Shown here in pieces: positions 8,556 to 16,432 of a stretch of DNA of 64,000 nt (positions are counted from its first letter, which is position 1; each line of letters starts with the position of its first letter). The notes under the pieces were generated by a model, which was not told the DNA's origin, made no database searches, and worked only from the letters and a program-made list of their open reading frames with translations. A program made the translations under genes and the position numbers. The stretch comes from DASTFP01 sp963816855 (GTDB lineage: Bacteria > Verrucomicrobiota > Verrucomicrobiia > Chthoniobacterales > Terrimicrobiaceae): assembly GCA_963816855.1 (NCBI GenBank), contig CAWFMA010000023.1, positions 62,001 through 126,000 on the forward strand, written 5' to 3'.

Positions 8556-9407
8556 ATGAAAAGAGCCAAAACATGGATCGTCACCGGAGCTTCCCGCGGT
8601 TTCGGTCGCGAAATCAGCAAAGCCGTCCTCGACAGTGGCGACAACCTCGTCGCCACCGTGCGCAACAAGCCAGGCGAACTCGCTGCGAAACTCGATCACC
8701 CCAACCTCCATGTGGCCATTCTCGACATCAACGATGAGGTCCAGGCCGTCAATGTCGCCGCCGAAGCCGTGGAGAAATTCAGCTCCATCGACGTGCTGGT
8801 AAACAACGCCGGCTTCGGTTTGTTGGGCGGGGTCGAGGAAATCAGCGATGTGGAGGCCCGGCGCGTTTACGAGACCAACGTCTTCGGTCTGCTCAAGGTT
8901 ACCCGTGCGGTTCTGCCGCACATGCGCCGCCAGCGCTCCGGCCATGTGGTCAACTTTTCATCCGTGGGCGGTCTCACCGGGTCGGCGGGTTGGGGCATTT
9001 ATTGTTCGACCAAATTTGCCGTGGAGGGCATCACAGAGGCCTTGGCGAAGGAACTCGCGCCACTCGGCATCTTCGCCACCGTGGTCGAACCCGGCTATTT
9101 CCGGACAAACTTCCTCGACGGCGCCTCCTTGGCACGCGGGGAAAAGGTCATCGAAGACTACGCGGAAACCTCCGGCGCCATGCGCAGCCTGGCTACGCAG
9201 GCCAGCTACAAGCAACCGGGGGATCCGCTGAAACTCGCTGCGGCCATCGTCCGCTTGGCCGCTTCGCCGAAGCCCCCGGTGCATCTGCCCCTCGGCAACG
9301 ATACGCTGAAGCACTACCGCGAGAAGGCCGAGGCCTTCGAAAAGGAAATCTCCGAATGGCACGAGGTCATCACCGGCACAGACCATGACGATGTGGCCAT
9401 GAACTAG
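8556..9407 (+). CDS. SDR-family NAD(P)-dependent oxidoreductase
   Basis: A classical short-chain dehydrogenase/reductase of 283 residues. The cofactor motif is TGASRGFG (10-17), NNAG is at 83-86, and the catalytic set is Ser136, Tyr149 and Lys153 (YCSTK). The Arg in the glycine motif suggests NADP(H) preference. It is the longer 'retinol-dehydrogenase-like' type with a C-terminal substrate-specificity extension. The substrate is unknown. The SnoaL-like gene follows 27 bp downstream on the same strand, so the two may be cotranscribed. No strong Shine-Dalgarno sequence is visible before the ATG. Confidence 0.9.
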   Translation: MKRAKTWIVTGASRGFGREISKAVLDSGDNLVATVRNKPGELAAKLDHPNLHVAILDINDEVQAVNVAAEAVEKFSSIDVLVNNAGFGLLGGVEEISDVEARRVYETNVFGLLKVTRAVLPHMRRQRSGHVVNFSSVGGLTGSAGWGIYCSTKFAVEGITEALAKELAPLGIFATVVEPGYFRTNFLDGASLARGEKVIEDYAETSGAMRSLATQASYKQPGDPLKLAAAIVRLAASPKPPVHLPLGNDTLKHYREKAEAFEKEISEWHEVITGTDHDDVAMN

Positions 9408-9434
9408 TCCCCCGGATTTCCGATCCTGTCATCC

Positions 9435-9920
9435 ATGAAAGCAGGTTACAGTCTGATCCTCTGCGGGCTCCTCGTTGGCGTAACTCTTCACCACGCCCCA
9501 GCCGCCGAAACGAAAACCGAGGAGCGAAACAAGGCCGCCATACAAGCCGCTTTTGACGCCTGGCGTGCCGGCACGGGAGGACCCTTTTCCCTTCTCGCGC
9601 CGGATGCCACCTGGACCATCACGGGAAACTCCCTCGCCGCGAAAAAATACAAGACACGCGACGAGTTCCTGAACGCTGTGATCAAGCCCTTCAACGCCCG
9701 CCTCGCGAAACCTCTCGTTCCTACCATCCGCAGCCTTCACAGCGATCGCGACACGGTCATCGCGTTGTTTGACGGCGAAGCGACGGCCCTCGACGGCAAA
9801 CCCTATCGAAACACCTACGCTTGGTTCATGGAGATGCGGGACGGAAAAATCGTCAACGTCACCGCCTTTTTCGATTCGGTCGCCTTCGACGAATTTTGGG
9901 AACGCGTGCAGCCGCGCTGA
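9435..9920 (+). CDS. Secreted SnoaL/NTF2-like protein
   Basis: 161 residues with an N-terminal signal peptide (MKAGYSLILCGLLVGVTLHHAPAA) and then one SnoaL/NTF2-like cone-fold domain: helix NKAAIQAAFDAWRAG, then LLAPDATWTITGNS, and the closing strands YRNTYAWFMEMRDGKIVNVTAFFDSVAFDEFW, typical of this fold. Members include polyketide cyclases, isomerases and many proteins of unknown role; no catalytic set can be assigned here. It lies directly downstream of the SDR gene, which suggests a shared transcript and perhaps a shared small-molecule substrate (inference). Confidence 0.8.
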   Translation: MKAGYSLILCGLLVGVTLHHAPAAETKTEERNKAAIQAAFDAWRAGTGGPFSLLAPDATWTITGNSLAAKKYKTRDEFLNAVIKPFNARLAKPLVPTIRSLHSDRDTVIALFDGEATALDGKPYRNTYAWFMEMRDGKIVNVTAFFDSVAFDEFWERVQPR

Positions 9921-10031
9921 ACAACGGCAGCGATCGCACTTCAGGAGAAACAGTTGACGAGCCGACATCGGCGTGGCCGCCCCGGACGGATCTGGCGCAT
10001 GGCTTCGTCGCAAATCGTCCGGGACCGCGGT

Positions 10032-10060
10032 GCTTCACGAAGGTGGCTGTGCCGTGAAGC
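10032..10060. terminator. 8-bp stem-loop downstream of SnoaL-like gene
   Basis: GCTTCACG and CGTGAAGC form a perfect 8-bp stem around a 13-nt loop, 112 bp after the SnoaL stop. There is no T tract, so it may be a REP-type hairpin rather than an intrinsic terminator. Confidence 0.3.
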
Positions 10061-10093
10061 CCGGCTTGGGGCGGCCTTCCCAAGAGAGAAAAA

Positions 10094-10102
10094 TGGGGTC
10101 AG
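10094..10102 (+). repeat. Solitary TGGGGTCAG motif resembling RAYT element ends
   Basis: Nine bases identical to positions 2-10 of both transposase terminal repeats, about 1.7 kb from the element. The following bases differ from either repeat, so it could be the end of a different REP family or chance. Confidence 0.3.
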
Positions 10103-10231
10103 CTAATCTAAGTGATTTGGTCTTGCCTCTTCGGGCGGTTTGATCGTAACCCGAAAAGCCTCTTTGCTCGCTGACTTCGCGGGAAAATTTGCTCCCGCGC
10201 GGCGATTTGGCTTGGAACTAAGGATTAGGAA

Positions 10232-10249
10232 GACGGGCCGGATCCCGTC
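10232..10249 (-). terminator. Possible terminator hairpin downstream of pta
   Basis: GACGGG and CCCGTC pair perfectly around a 6-nt loop, 58 bp beyond the pta stop in the direction of transcription. The following minus-strand bases (TTCCTAATCC) are only moderately T-rich, so function is uncertain. Confidence 0.35.
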
Positions 10250-10306
10250 AGGTCCGACCGGGCCTAATTTAAGAACGGGCCGGGAGACGTACTCCGGAGA
10301 GTGCCA

Positions 10307-11959
10307 TTAGCCTTGTCCCGCTTGGATCGCCGTGATGGCGATGGTGTAAACAATGTCTTCCACCAGTGCGCCGCGGGAGAGATCATTGACCGGGCGCCGC
10401 AGGCCTTGGAGCATTGGACCGATGCTGATGACGTTGGCGCTTCGCTGCACTGCCTTGTAAGTCGTGTTCCCTGTATTGAGATCCGGGAACACGAAGACGG
10501 TCGCCCTGCCCGCCACCTTGCTGTCCGGCGCCTTGGTCGCGGCGACGTCGGCCATCGCCGCGGCGTCGTATTGAAGAGGCCCGTCGAGCAGCAAGTCGGA
10601 ACGCTTGGTTTTCGCGATCCGCGTCGCTTCCCGCACTTTGTCGACGTCCGCGCCGGAACCGGATTCGCCGGTCGAATAGCTGATCATGGCGACCCGTGGC
10701 GGAATACCGAACCTCTCGGCAGAGTCAGCACTTTGGATCGCGATGTCGGCGAGGGTTTCCGCGTCGGGATCGGGATTTACCGCGCAATCGCCGTAGACCA
10801 CGACCTGGTCCGGAAGGCACATAAAGAAAATCGAGGACACGACCTTGGCCCCCTCCTTGGTTTTGATGATTTGCAGGGCGGGGCGGATGGTGTTGGCGGT
10901 GGAATGGACCGCGCCGGAGACCAGGCCGTCCACCTCGTCCAGCGCAAGCATGACCGTGCCGAGCCAGACATTGTCGCTGAGAAGTTCCGCCGCGGCGTCC
11001 GGGGTCAATCCCTTGTGTTTGCGCATTTCGACGAGCGGGTTGACGTAATTGGCGCGAAGCAGAGCCGGATCAAGGATTTCGAGGTTTTTTGGGAGCTCGA
11101 TTTCAAGGCCAGCCGCGACTCTTTGAATCTCTTCGGGATTTCCCAACAGAACGCAGCGGGCGATATTCCTTTGCGCGCAAAGGGCGGCCGCGCGGATGGT
11201 GCGCGGCTCATCTCCCTCGGGAAGGATGATCCGTTTCTCGGCGGCGCGGGCGCGCTCGGTGAGACGGTAACAGAAAGCCGCGGGGGACATGCGGGCTTCC
11301 ACGGGAATCGCGGAATGGCGAGCGATCCAGTCCGCATCGATATAGCGTGCGACATGATCCATTCCAAGTTGAGCGCGCTCGAGATCGTCTTCTGGGACTT
11401 CCGGGTCCATTCGATTGAGATGGGTCGCGGTTTCCCAACTGCTTGATTGGACCGCCAAAACGGGCAGCCCCGTTTCAAAACCGGTCTTGCAAAGATTCCA
11501 AACCCGCTCATCCAGATTGAAATCACCGGTCAAGACCAACCCTGCCATGGGCGTTTTCAGGGCCGAGAGGGCGACGGCCATCATGACGTCGCTGCGGTCA
11601 ATCGGGGTCACCAGGATCGATCCCGCCTGAAAGGTGTGGAGCATGTTGGGCACCGTGCGCGCGAGCATGGAAATTTTTTTGACCCGACGGGTCTGGATCT
11701 CGCCTTCGTGCAGCACTTTCGCATCGAGGTGCCGCGCGATGTCGATCGTGCGACAGGCGGTCAGTTCCGGATTCAGCGGAATGGCTCCAATCACGTGAAA
11801 TCCACGTCTTTCGAGCACGTTGCTTTTGGCGGCCAATTCGTCGCGCAAGCGCGCCGAGCGTAAGCTTGTTTGGATTCGGCACGTGGTTGACGATGCAACC
11901 GATGACAGATCCGCCCTCAAGTCCGCCGTATTGGCTCGCCGCCACCTCCAGGCGTTCAT
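10307..11959 (-). CDS. pta: Phosphate acetyltransferase, catalytic C-terminal part (gene split by a frameshift)
   Basis: From about residue 36 of this open frame onwards the protein is Pta: a regulatory DRTGG-type region (RRGFHVIGAIPLNPELTACRTIDIARHL, ILVTPIDRSDVMMAVALSA) followed by the PTA catalytic domain (RIILPEGDEPRTIRAA, DEVDGLVSGAVHSTANTIRPALQIIKT, SYSTGESGSGADVDKVREAT, and PDLNTGNTTYKAVQRSANVISIGPMLQG). The first ~35 residues are out-of-frame noise overlapping the N-terminal fragment at 11598-12401. Joined near 11852-11866, the two pieces give about 695 residues, the usual length of a full Pta. The enzyme makes acetyl-phosphate from acetyl-CoA and works with AckA, whose gene is immediately upstream. 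The cause is either an indel error in the sequence or a real mutation. Confidence 0.85.
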   Translation of the reverse strand: MNAWRWRRANTADLRADLSSVASSTTCRIQTSLRSARLRDELAAKSNVLERRGFHVIGAIPLNPELTACRTIDIARHLDAKVLHEGEIQTRRVKKISMLARTVPNMLHTFQAGSILVTPIDRSDVMMAVALSALKTPMAGLVLTGDFNLDERVWNLCKTGFETGLPVLAVQSSSWETATHLNRMDPEVPEDDLERAQLGMDHVARYIDADWIARHSAIPVEARMSPAAFCYRLTERARAAEKRIILPEGDEPRTIRAAALCAQRNIARCVLLGNPEEIQRVAAGLEIELPKNLEILDPALLRANYVNPLVEMRKHKGLTPDAAAELLSDNVWLGTVMLALDEVDGLVSGAVHSTANTIRPALQIIKTKEGAKVVSSIFFMCLPDQVVVYGDCAVNPDPDAETLADIAIQSADSAERFGIPPRVAMISYSTGESGSGADVDKVREATRIAKTKRSDLLLDGPLQYDAAAMADVAATKAPDSKVAGRATVFVFPDLNTGNTTYKAVQRSANVISIGPMLQGLRRPVNDLSRGALVEDIVYTIAITAIQAGQG

Positions 11960-12401
11960 CGAATTCCTTCATCGGAAGTCCGGCGAGAGACCCGGCAAGG
12001 ATGACTTGGGCGCTGAGGGTCTTGACCAGATGAACGTTGAGGGTGGCTCCGAGCGGCATGTCCGTGGAATGGGCGAGCCCTTCCACCACGACGACGTCGG
12101 CATCGGAGGCCGATTCGTGGAAGTCGCGCATCACCCGCTCCATCAACTCGTCGGTTCGCTCCGACGAAATCAGGCGCTCGGCTTCTTCGAGCGATATCGG
12201 CAGCGCGGGTCGCAAATTCGTCGCGGCCCGAACGAAATGAGTGGAACGCTCGGCGCCCGCGGACTTTCCAGAGGACTGGCCGATCGGTTTGCAAAAAGCG
12301 ACGCGAACGCCGCGATTGTCGAGTGCCCGCACGAGGCCGAGAGCGATCGAGGTCAGGCCGACCTTGGCCCCGCTGGGTGCGAGATAAAGCGTGTGAGGCA
12401 T
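11598..12401 (-). CDS. pta: Phosphate acetyltransferase, N-terminal P-loop-like part (frameshifted)
   Basis: Residues 1-180 form the dethiobiotin-synthetase-like (AAA_26) domain that opens long bacterial Pta proteins: TLYLAPSGAKVGLTSIALGL, VAFCKPIGQ, DADVVVVEGL and VIGCIVNHVPNPNKL. After L180 (about 11862) the frame loses similarity and runs on as Arg-rich noise to 11598, while the true continuation is read one base later (+1) in the other frame. The switch implies one extra base or two missing bases in the sequence. It starts 5 bp after the ackA stop, so ackA-pta is an operon. This domain is mainly regulatory, so the C-terminal piece alone could retain activity if it were separately translated (inference). 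Confidence 0.82.
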   Translation of the reverse strand: MPHTLYLAPSGAKVGLTSIALGLVRALDNRGVRVAFCKPIGQSSGKSAGAERSTHFVRAATNLRPALPISLEEAERLISSERTDELMERVMRDFHESASDADVVVVEGLAHSTDMPLGATLNVHLVKTLSAQVILAGSLAGLPMKEFDERLEVAASQYGGLEGGSVIGCIVNHVPNPNKLTLGALARRIGRQKQRARKTWISRDWSHSAESGTDRLSHDRHRAAPRCESAARRRDPDPSGQKNFHARAHGAQHAPHLSGGIDPGDPD

Positions 12402-12406
12402 GGCGA

Positions 12407-13597
12407 TTATTGAAGGGGGGTTGGGGTGAGGAACCTCGCGGTTTCGCGGGCGATAACGAGTTCTTCGTTGGTTGGAACGACGAGTGCGAGAAGCCTGGAG
12501 TCCTGGGTGGTGATTCGGCCGCCCGCCGGTTTCCCGTGCCGCTCGTTGAGCTCCTCGTCGAGCTTGGCTCCCAGGACGCGAAGGTTTTCCAGCGTTTGGG
12601 CTCGAACCGGGGAGGAATTCTCGCCGATCCCGCCGGTGAACACGACCGCATCGATCCGGTCGAGGGCCGCGCTGAGGGCGAGGATGGCTTTGGCCAGGCG
12701 GTAGCAGAATACCTCGATCGCGAGACCGGCTCTCGCGTTTCCCCCCTTGACCGCCTCAACCAGAGTGCGCATGTCGTTGCTGAGTCCAGAAATTCCCAGC
12801 AAGCCGCTTCTGCGGTTCAGAATGCTTGTGACCTCAGAGAGATCCATTTGGAGGCGTCTCGCCAGGAAATCAAGGAGGTTCGGGTCGACGTCTCCGCTTC
12901 TCGTTCCCATCACAAGGCCCTCCAGCGGCGTCAACCCCATTGTCGTGTCGGCGCTATGGCCTTCCCTGACTGCGCAGGCGCTACAGCCGTTTCCGAGGTG
13001 CGCCGTGATCAGGTGCAGTTGGTCAAGAGGCTTTCCGAGAAGTTTTGCCGCCTCGGCGGCCACAAAGCCGTGGCTCGTGCCGTGGAATCCGTAGCGCCTC
13101 ACTTTGTGCTTCTCGTACAGATCGTACGGGATGGCGTACAGGTAGGCGCGGGGGCGCATCGTTTGATGAAATGCCGTGTCGAAAACCGCGACATGAGGCA
13201 CATCCGGGAACTTCTGCATTGCAGCCTGAATTCCTATCAAATTGGCAGGGTTATGAAGAGGAGCCAGTTCGCGGCAATCTTCGATCCCCTTGATGCACTC
13301 CGCGCTGATCTTCACGCTGTCCTTGAAAGCCTCTCCTCCGTGGACCACGCGGTGACCGACTCCCACAATTTTCAGGTTTCCCATCTCGTGCAGGATTTCG
13401 TCGAGCACCTCCAGATGCCCGGCGCGCGGCAAGGGAACCTCGTGGCTTTGCCTGTCGAAAAACTTCGTTTTCAAACTCGCTTCGGGCGAGCTCAGCCGCT
13501 CGGCGAGCCCTTGAATTCTCGCTTCGCCGGTGCCGGGGTCGATGATCGAAAATTTCAGAGACGAACTCCCGCAATTGATGACGAGAATGAAGGCCAT
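12407..13597 (-). CDS. ackA: Acetate kinase
   Basis: 396 residues of normal AckA length with the family landmarks: the N-terminal phosphate-binding NCGSSSLKF, GHRVVHGG, VFDTAFHQTM, RYGFHGTSH, the LITAHLGNGCSACA signature and the C-terminal VFTGGIGENSS. It interconverts acetyl-phosphate plus ADP with acetate plus ATP in the cytoplasm. The pta gene follows after 5 bp and proS precedes after 13 bp, so proS-ackA-pta may be cotranscribed. Since downstream pta is frameshifted in this sequence, the working state of the acetate pathway depends on whether that shift is real. Confidence 0.96.
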   Translation of the reverse strand: MAFILVINCGSSSLKFSIIDPGTGEARIQGLAERLSSPEASLKTKFFDRQSHEVPLPRAGHLEVLDEILHEMGNLKIVGVGHRVVHGGEAFKDSVKISAECIKGIEDCRELAPLHNPANLIGIQAAMQKFPDVPHVAVFDTAFHQTMRPRAYLYAIPYDLYEKHKVRRYGFHGTSHGFVAAEAAKLLGKPLDQLHLITAHLGNGCSACAVREGHSADTTMGLTPLEGLVMGTRSGDVDPNLLDFLARRLQMDLSEVTSILNRRSGLLGISGLSNDMRTLVEAVKGGNARAGLAIEVFCYRLAKAILALSAALDRIDAVVFTGGIGENSSPVRAQTLENLRVLGAKLDEELNERHGKPAGGRITTQDSRLLALVVPTNEELVIARETARFLTPTPLQ

Positions 13598-13610
13598 GGT
13601 TGAAGGGGCG

Positions 13611-15125
13611 TTAATAGGATTTCGCCCATACGGCGCGCTGCGCGGCGGGTTGGCCGGTAAAGATGCAGCGCCCGGCGTCGGGCGTTTCTTCGAGAGGGAT
13701 ACAGCGGATTGTCACGCTCAACTTATCCTTGATTTCCCGCTCAAGCTGAGCGCTGCCATTCCAATAGGCAAGAGCAAACCCGCCGTGAATCTCGGGTTTC
13801 GTCGCGTTCTGCGGCGTAAAGAAGGCAAAGAAATCCTCCTGGCTTCCCACGAGCCGCGTATGCTGGTCGCGAAACGCGGTTGCCCTGGCCAACAGGTCTG
13901 ACTGGATTTCATCGAGGATCGACGGGAGTGTCGCGCGCAGTTCAGAATCGCGCACCAGCGATTTCTGCTTGTGGGGCTTGTCGCGCCGGGAGAGAGCGAC
14001 CACCCCTTGGGCAAGCTCTCGCGGGCCGATTTCAATGCGAAGCGGAATGCCCTTTTTGATCCAATCCCAGTTTTTCACGCCTCCCCCGAGGTCGCGGTGA
14101 TCCAATTCGATGTTGATCGGTTCGCCGTGGTAGAGAATCTCCCGGAGGGAAGCCGCGATTCTCTCGGAGGCTTCCCTTACCGCAGCGCGTGTTTCCTCTT
14201 TGGAACTGATCGGGATGACCACCGCGTGGGCCGGGGCGATGCGGGGAGGCAAGACGAGGCCATCGTCGTCACCGTGGGTCATGATGAGAACGCCGATCAT
14301 CCGCGTGGTCATTCCCCAACTGGTAGTCCAGGCGTGTTCAAGCGAGCCGGCGCGGGATTGAAACTCAATGCCAGAGGCTTTGGAAAAATTTTGTCCCAGG
14401 AAATGTGAGGTTCCGGCCTGGATGGCCTTGCGGTCCTGGGCCATCGCCTCGAGGCAGAGGGTCTGCACCGCGCCCGGAAACCGCTCGCTTTCCGACTTTT
14501 CGCCCGTGATCACGGGGATGGCCAGAAAATCGCGCGCAAAGGTCTCGTAGACGTGGAGCATCTTCAGGGTCTCCGCCCGGGCCTCCGCCTCCGTCTCGTG
14601 TGCGGTATGGCCTTCCTGCCAGAGAAACTCCGTGGTTCGAAGAAAGAGCCGGGGGCGCAATTCCCAGCGAACGACATTGGCCCACTGGTTCAGCAGGATT
14701 GGTAGGTCGCGCCACGATTTCACCCACCGCGCATAGGCCGCGCCAATGATCGTTTCGGATGTTGGGCGCACGATGAGCGGTTCTGCCAGCGACCCTGCCG
14801 GGACCAGCCGGCCGTCTTTCGTTTCCAGGCGGTGATGGGTGACGACCGCGCATTCCTTGGCAAAGCCCTCGACGTGTTCGGCCTCCTTTTCGAGAAAGCT
14901 TAGCGGGATGAAAAGCGGGAAATAGGCATTGCGGTGGCCGGTGGCTTTGAACATCCGATCCAGGACCGCCTGCATCCGCTCCCACAGCGCGTAGCCCCAC
15001 GGCTTGACGATCATGCAACCGCGGACCTCGGAATTCTCGGCGAGATCGGCCGCTCGGACGACTTGCTGGTACCATTCGGAAAAGTCTTCCTGGCGTCTCG
15101 GGGAAATAGCGTTTTGCTCGGGCAT
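13611..15125 (-). CDS. proS: Proline--tRNA ligase, archaeal/eukaryal (ProS3) type
   Basis: A class II aminoacyl-tRNA synthetase of about 504 residues charging tRNA-Pro. Class II motif 1 lies in PLFIPLSFLEKEAEHVEGF, motif 2 in NQWANVVRWELRPRLFLRTTEFLWQEGHTAH, and the anticodon-binding domain starts near PAHAVVIPIS. The lack of the bacterial YbaK insertion and the C-terminal ending AKSY mark the archaeal/eukaryal ProRS form that occurs in scattered bacteria. The start at 15125 (MPEQNAISPRRQEDFSEWYQ) is preferred; the upstream in-frame start at 15176 would add 17 unrelated residues. It is followed by ackA after 13 bp. Confidence 0.94.
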   Translation of the reverse strand: MPEQNAISPRRQEDFSEWYQQVVRAADLAENSEVRGCMIVKPWGYALWERMQAVLDRMFKATGHRNAYFPLFIPLSFLEKEAEHVEGFAKECAVVTHHRLETKDGRLVPAGSLAEPLIVRPTSETIIGAAYARWVKSWRDLPILLNQWANVVRWELRPRLFLRTTEFLWQEGHTAHETEAEARAETLKMLHVYETFARDFLAIPVITGEKSESERFPGAVQTLCLEAMAQDRKAIQAGTSHFLGQNFSKASGIEFQSRAGSLEHAWTTSWGMTTRMIGVLIMTHGDDDGLVLPPRIAPAHAVVIPISSKEETRAAVREASERIAASLREILYHGEPINIELDHRDLGGGVKNWDWIKKGIPLRIEIGPRELAQGVVALSRRDKPHKQKSLVRDSELRATLPSILDEIQSDLLARATAFRDQHTRLVGSQEDFFAFFTPQNATKPEIHGGFALAYWNGSAQLEREIKDKLSVTIRCIPLEETPDAGRCIFTGQPAAQRAVWAKSY

Positions 15126-15204
15126 TGGGAAAGCGGGATGAAACTGAGGATGAGCGCAGAGCTGCGCGCAATTCAAACCGAATCGCGCGCGTCCCCGCGC
15201 TCAC

Positions 15205-15284
15205 CGGACAGACGTCTCATGGGAGAGAGTCTCGTCTGTTCGAGAGGGTCGGAAGTGCTTCGTCTACGCGAGCCAGGCACTTCC
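15205..15284. other. Two tandem stem-loops between argE-like gene and proS
   Basis: GGAAGTGC (15251-15258) pairs with GCACTTCC (15277-15284), and ACAGACG (15208-15214) with CGTCTGT (15233-15239), the latter extendable outward with one wobble. They lie in the 182-bp gap between the M20 peptidase stop and the proS start. They could be a processed 3' end, a terminator or a leader structure; no T-box consensus was recognised. Confidence 0.4.
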
Positions 15285-15307
15285 CGCCAGCCGGATCGAT
15301 CATTCCG

Positions 15308-16432
15308 CTAGTGCGACCTGGAGAGCGCCTGCGCGTCAAGGCTCCGCAAGAAGCTCTTGAAGAACGCGACACCCGCTTCGAGATCGGCGACAGAGATCCA
15401 TTCGTCGGCGGTGTGAGCCTGTTCGATTGAGCCGGGGCCCAGCGCGACCGCCGGGGTGCCGGCGGCGGCGAAGACCGCCGCATCGCAGAACCATGGCGCG
15501 CCGGTGCAAAGGGTTCCGCAAGATTGCAAGACTTTGATCAAAGGAAGCGCCGGATCGGTCATCAACGGCCCGGATGTCCTTTTGCGCTCGATTTGCACTC
15601 CGGGGCAACGATTCTCGATCGATTCCAGCAAGGCCGTAAGATCCTGCTTGGGAATCGTGCGGATATCAACCGACGCTTCGCAGGCGTCCGGCACGATGTT
15701 GATTTTGGTTCCCCCGCGGATGGTTCCGATGTTGAACGTGGGCTTGCCCAGCGTCTGGTCACTTCGGGAATCGAAATCCGCTTGAAGTTCGCGCCGCAGA
15801 AGGCCGAGGCAATCGAGCATTTTTTCGATGGCATTTTCTCCGTTCTGCGGCGTGGAAGCGTGGGCCGCCCGCCCGTGGGCGCGAACCGCCAGCCATGCGG
15901 CGCCCTTATGGGTGTGGACGACTTGCAGCCGGGTCGGCTCGCCGACGATCGCGAGGTCAAACTTCTCCCTGGCGGCGAGCGCCTTCGCACCCTGCTGGCC
16001 GGTTTCCTCGCCCATCAGTCCGGAAAACCAGATTTCGTGGGAAAGAGAAGGGAGGATGTCGCGCGATTCCTGAAGCGCGACAAGCATGGCGGCCATCGAG
16101 CCTTTGGTATCGGTGGCTCCGCGCCCCCAAATTTTGCCGTCGCTGAGCGTAGCTGCAAAGGGATCGATCGTCATGCCCCCGACGCTCACCGTATCGGTAT
16201 GTGGCGCAAGCAAGAGGCGGGGCTTCCCGGCCCGGCTGGAAGGGAACCGGCCGACAACATTTGGACGGCCCGGCAGAACGTCTTCCACGAGCGTTTCCGC
16301 GCCGGACGAGCGCAGAACTTCGGCGACAAAATGCGCGCATTCGTTTTCGCCGGTCAGGGCCGTTCCCGGGTCGCCGTCGGGGTTGACGCTCGGAATGCGA
16401 ATCAAGTCGCGGAGCAGGTCGATGGCGGTCAT
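15308..16432 (-). CDS. M20-family metallopeptidase (ArgE/DapE-like deacylase)
   Basis: About 374 residues with the two-zinc M20 site: LLLAPHTDTV (His and Asp), GRGATDTKGSMA (bridging Asp), GLMGEETGQQG (catalytic Glu pair), IVGEPT (Glu) and a C-terminal EQAHTADEW (His). The central dimerisation domain begins near THKGAAWLAVRAHGRAAHAS. Family members deacylate N-acetylornithine or N-succinyl-diaminopimelate, or cleave dipeptides; the exact substrate cannot be read. The start at 16432 is chosen because its ATG overlaps the epimerase stop as ATGA, giving translational coupling. The GTG/TTG upstream start would overlap the epimerase by 28 bp. Confidence 0.87.
   Translation of the reverse strand: MTAIDLLRDLIRIPSVNPDGDPGTALTGENECAHFVAEVLRSSGAETLVEDVLPGRPNVVGRFPSSRAGKPRLLLAPHTDTVSVGGMTIDPFAATLSDGKIWGRGATDTKGSMAAMLVALQESRDILPSLSHEIWFSGLMGEETGQQGAKALAAREKFDLAIVGEPTRLQVVHTHKGAAWLAVRAHGRAAHASTPQNGENAIEKMLDCLGLLRRELQADFDSRSDQTLGKPTFNIGTIRGGTKINIVPDACEASVDIRTIPKQDLTALLESIENRCPGVQIERKRTSGPLMTDPALPLIKVLQSCGTLCTGAPWFCDAAVFAAAGTPAVALGPGSIEQAHTADEWISVADLEAGVAFFKSFLRSLDAQALSRSH

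Larger units (their letters stand above)
9921..10306. other. Intergenic region with several stem-loops and a REP-like motif
   Basis: This gene-free stretch separates the converging SnoaL and pta genes. It holds three perfect inverted repeats (10032-10060, 10178-10199 as CGCGGGA/TCCCGCG, and 10232-10249) and a TGGGGTCAG motif at 10094-10102 shared with the transposase ends. The mosaic looks like repeat-derived or terminator DNA rather than coding sequence. Confidence 0.5.

Noticed and set aside
10200..10290. SRP RNA suggested by GTCAGGTCCG
   Set aside because: The GGAA tetraloop and AGCAG side of domain IV are absent.
10301..11446. A 381-codon plus-strand open frame over pta
   Set aside because: It mirrors the pta coding sequence and has no domain; the minus-strand frame matches Pta throughout.
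15126..15307. T-box leader for proS
   Set aside because: Stem-loops exist, but no T-box sequence or antiterminator was found.
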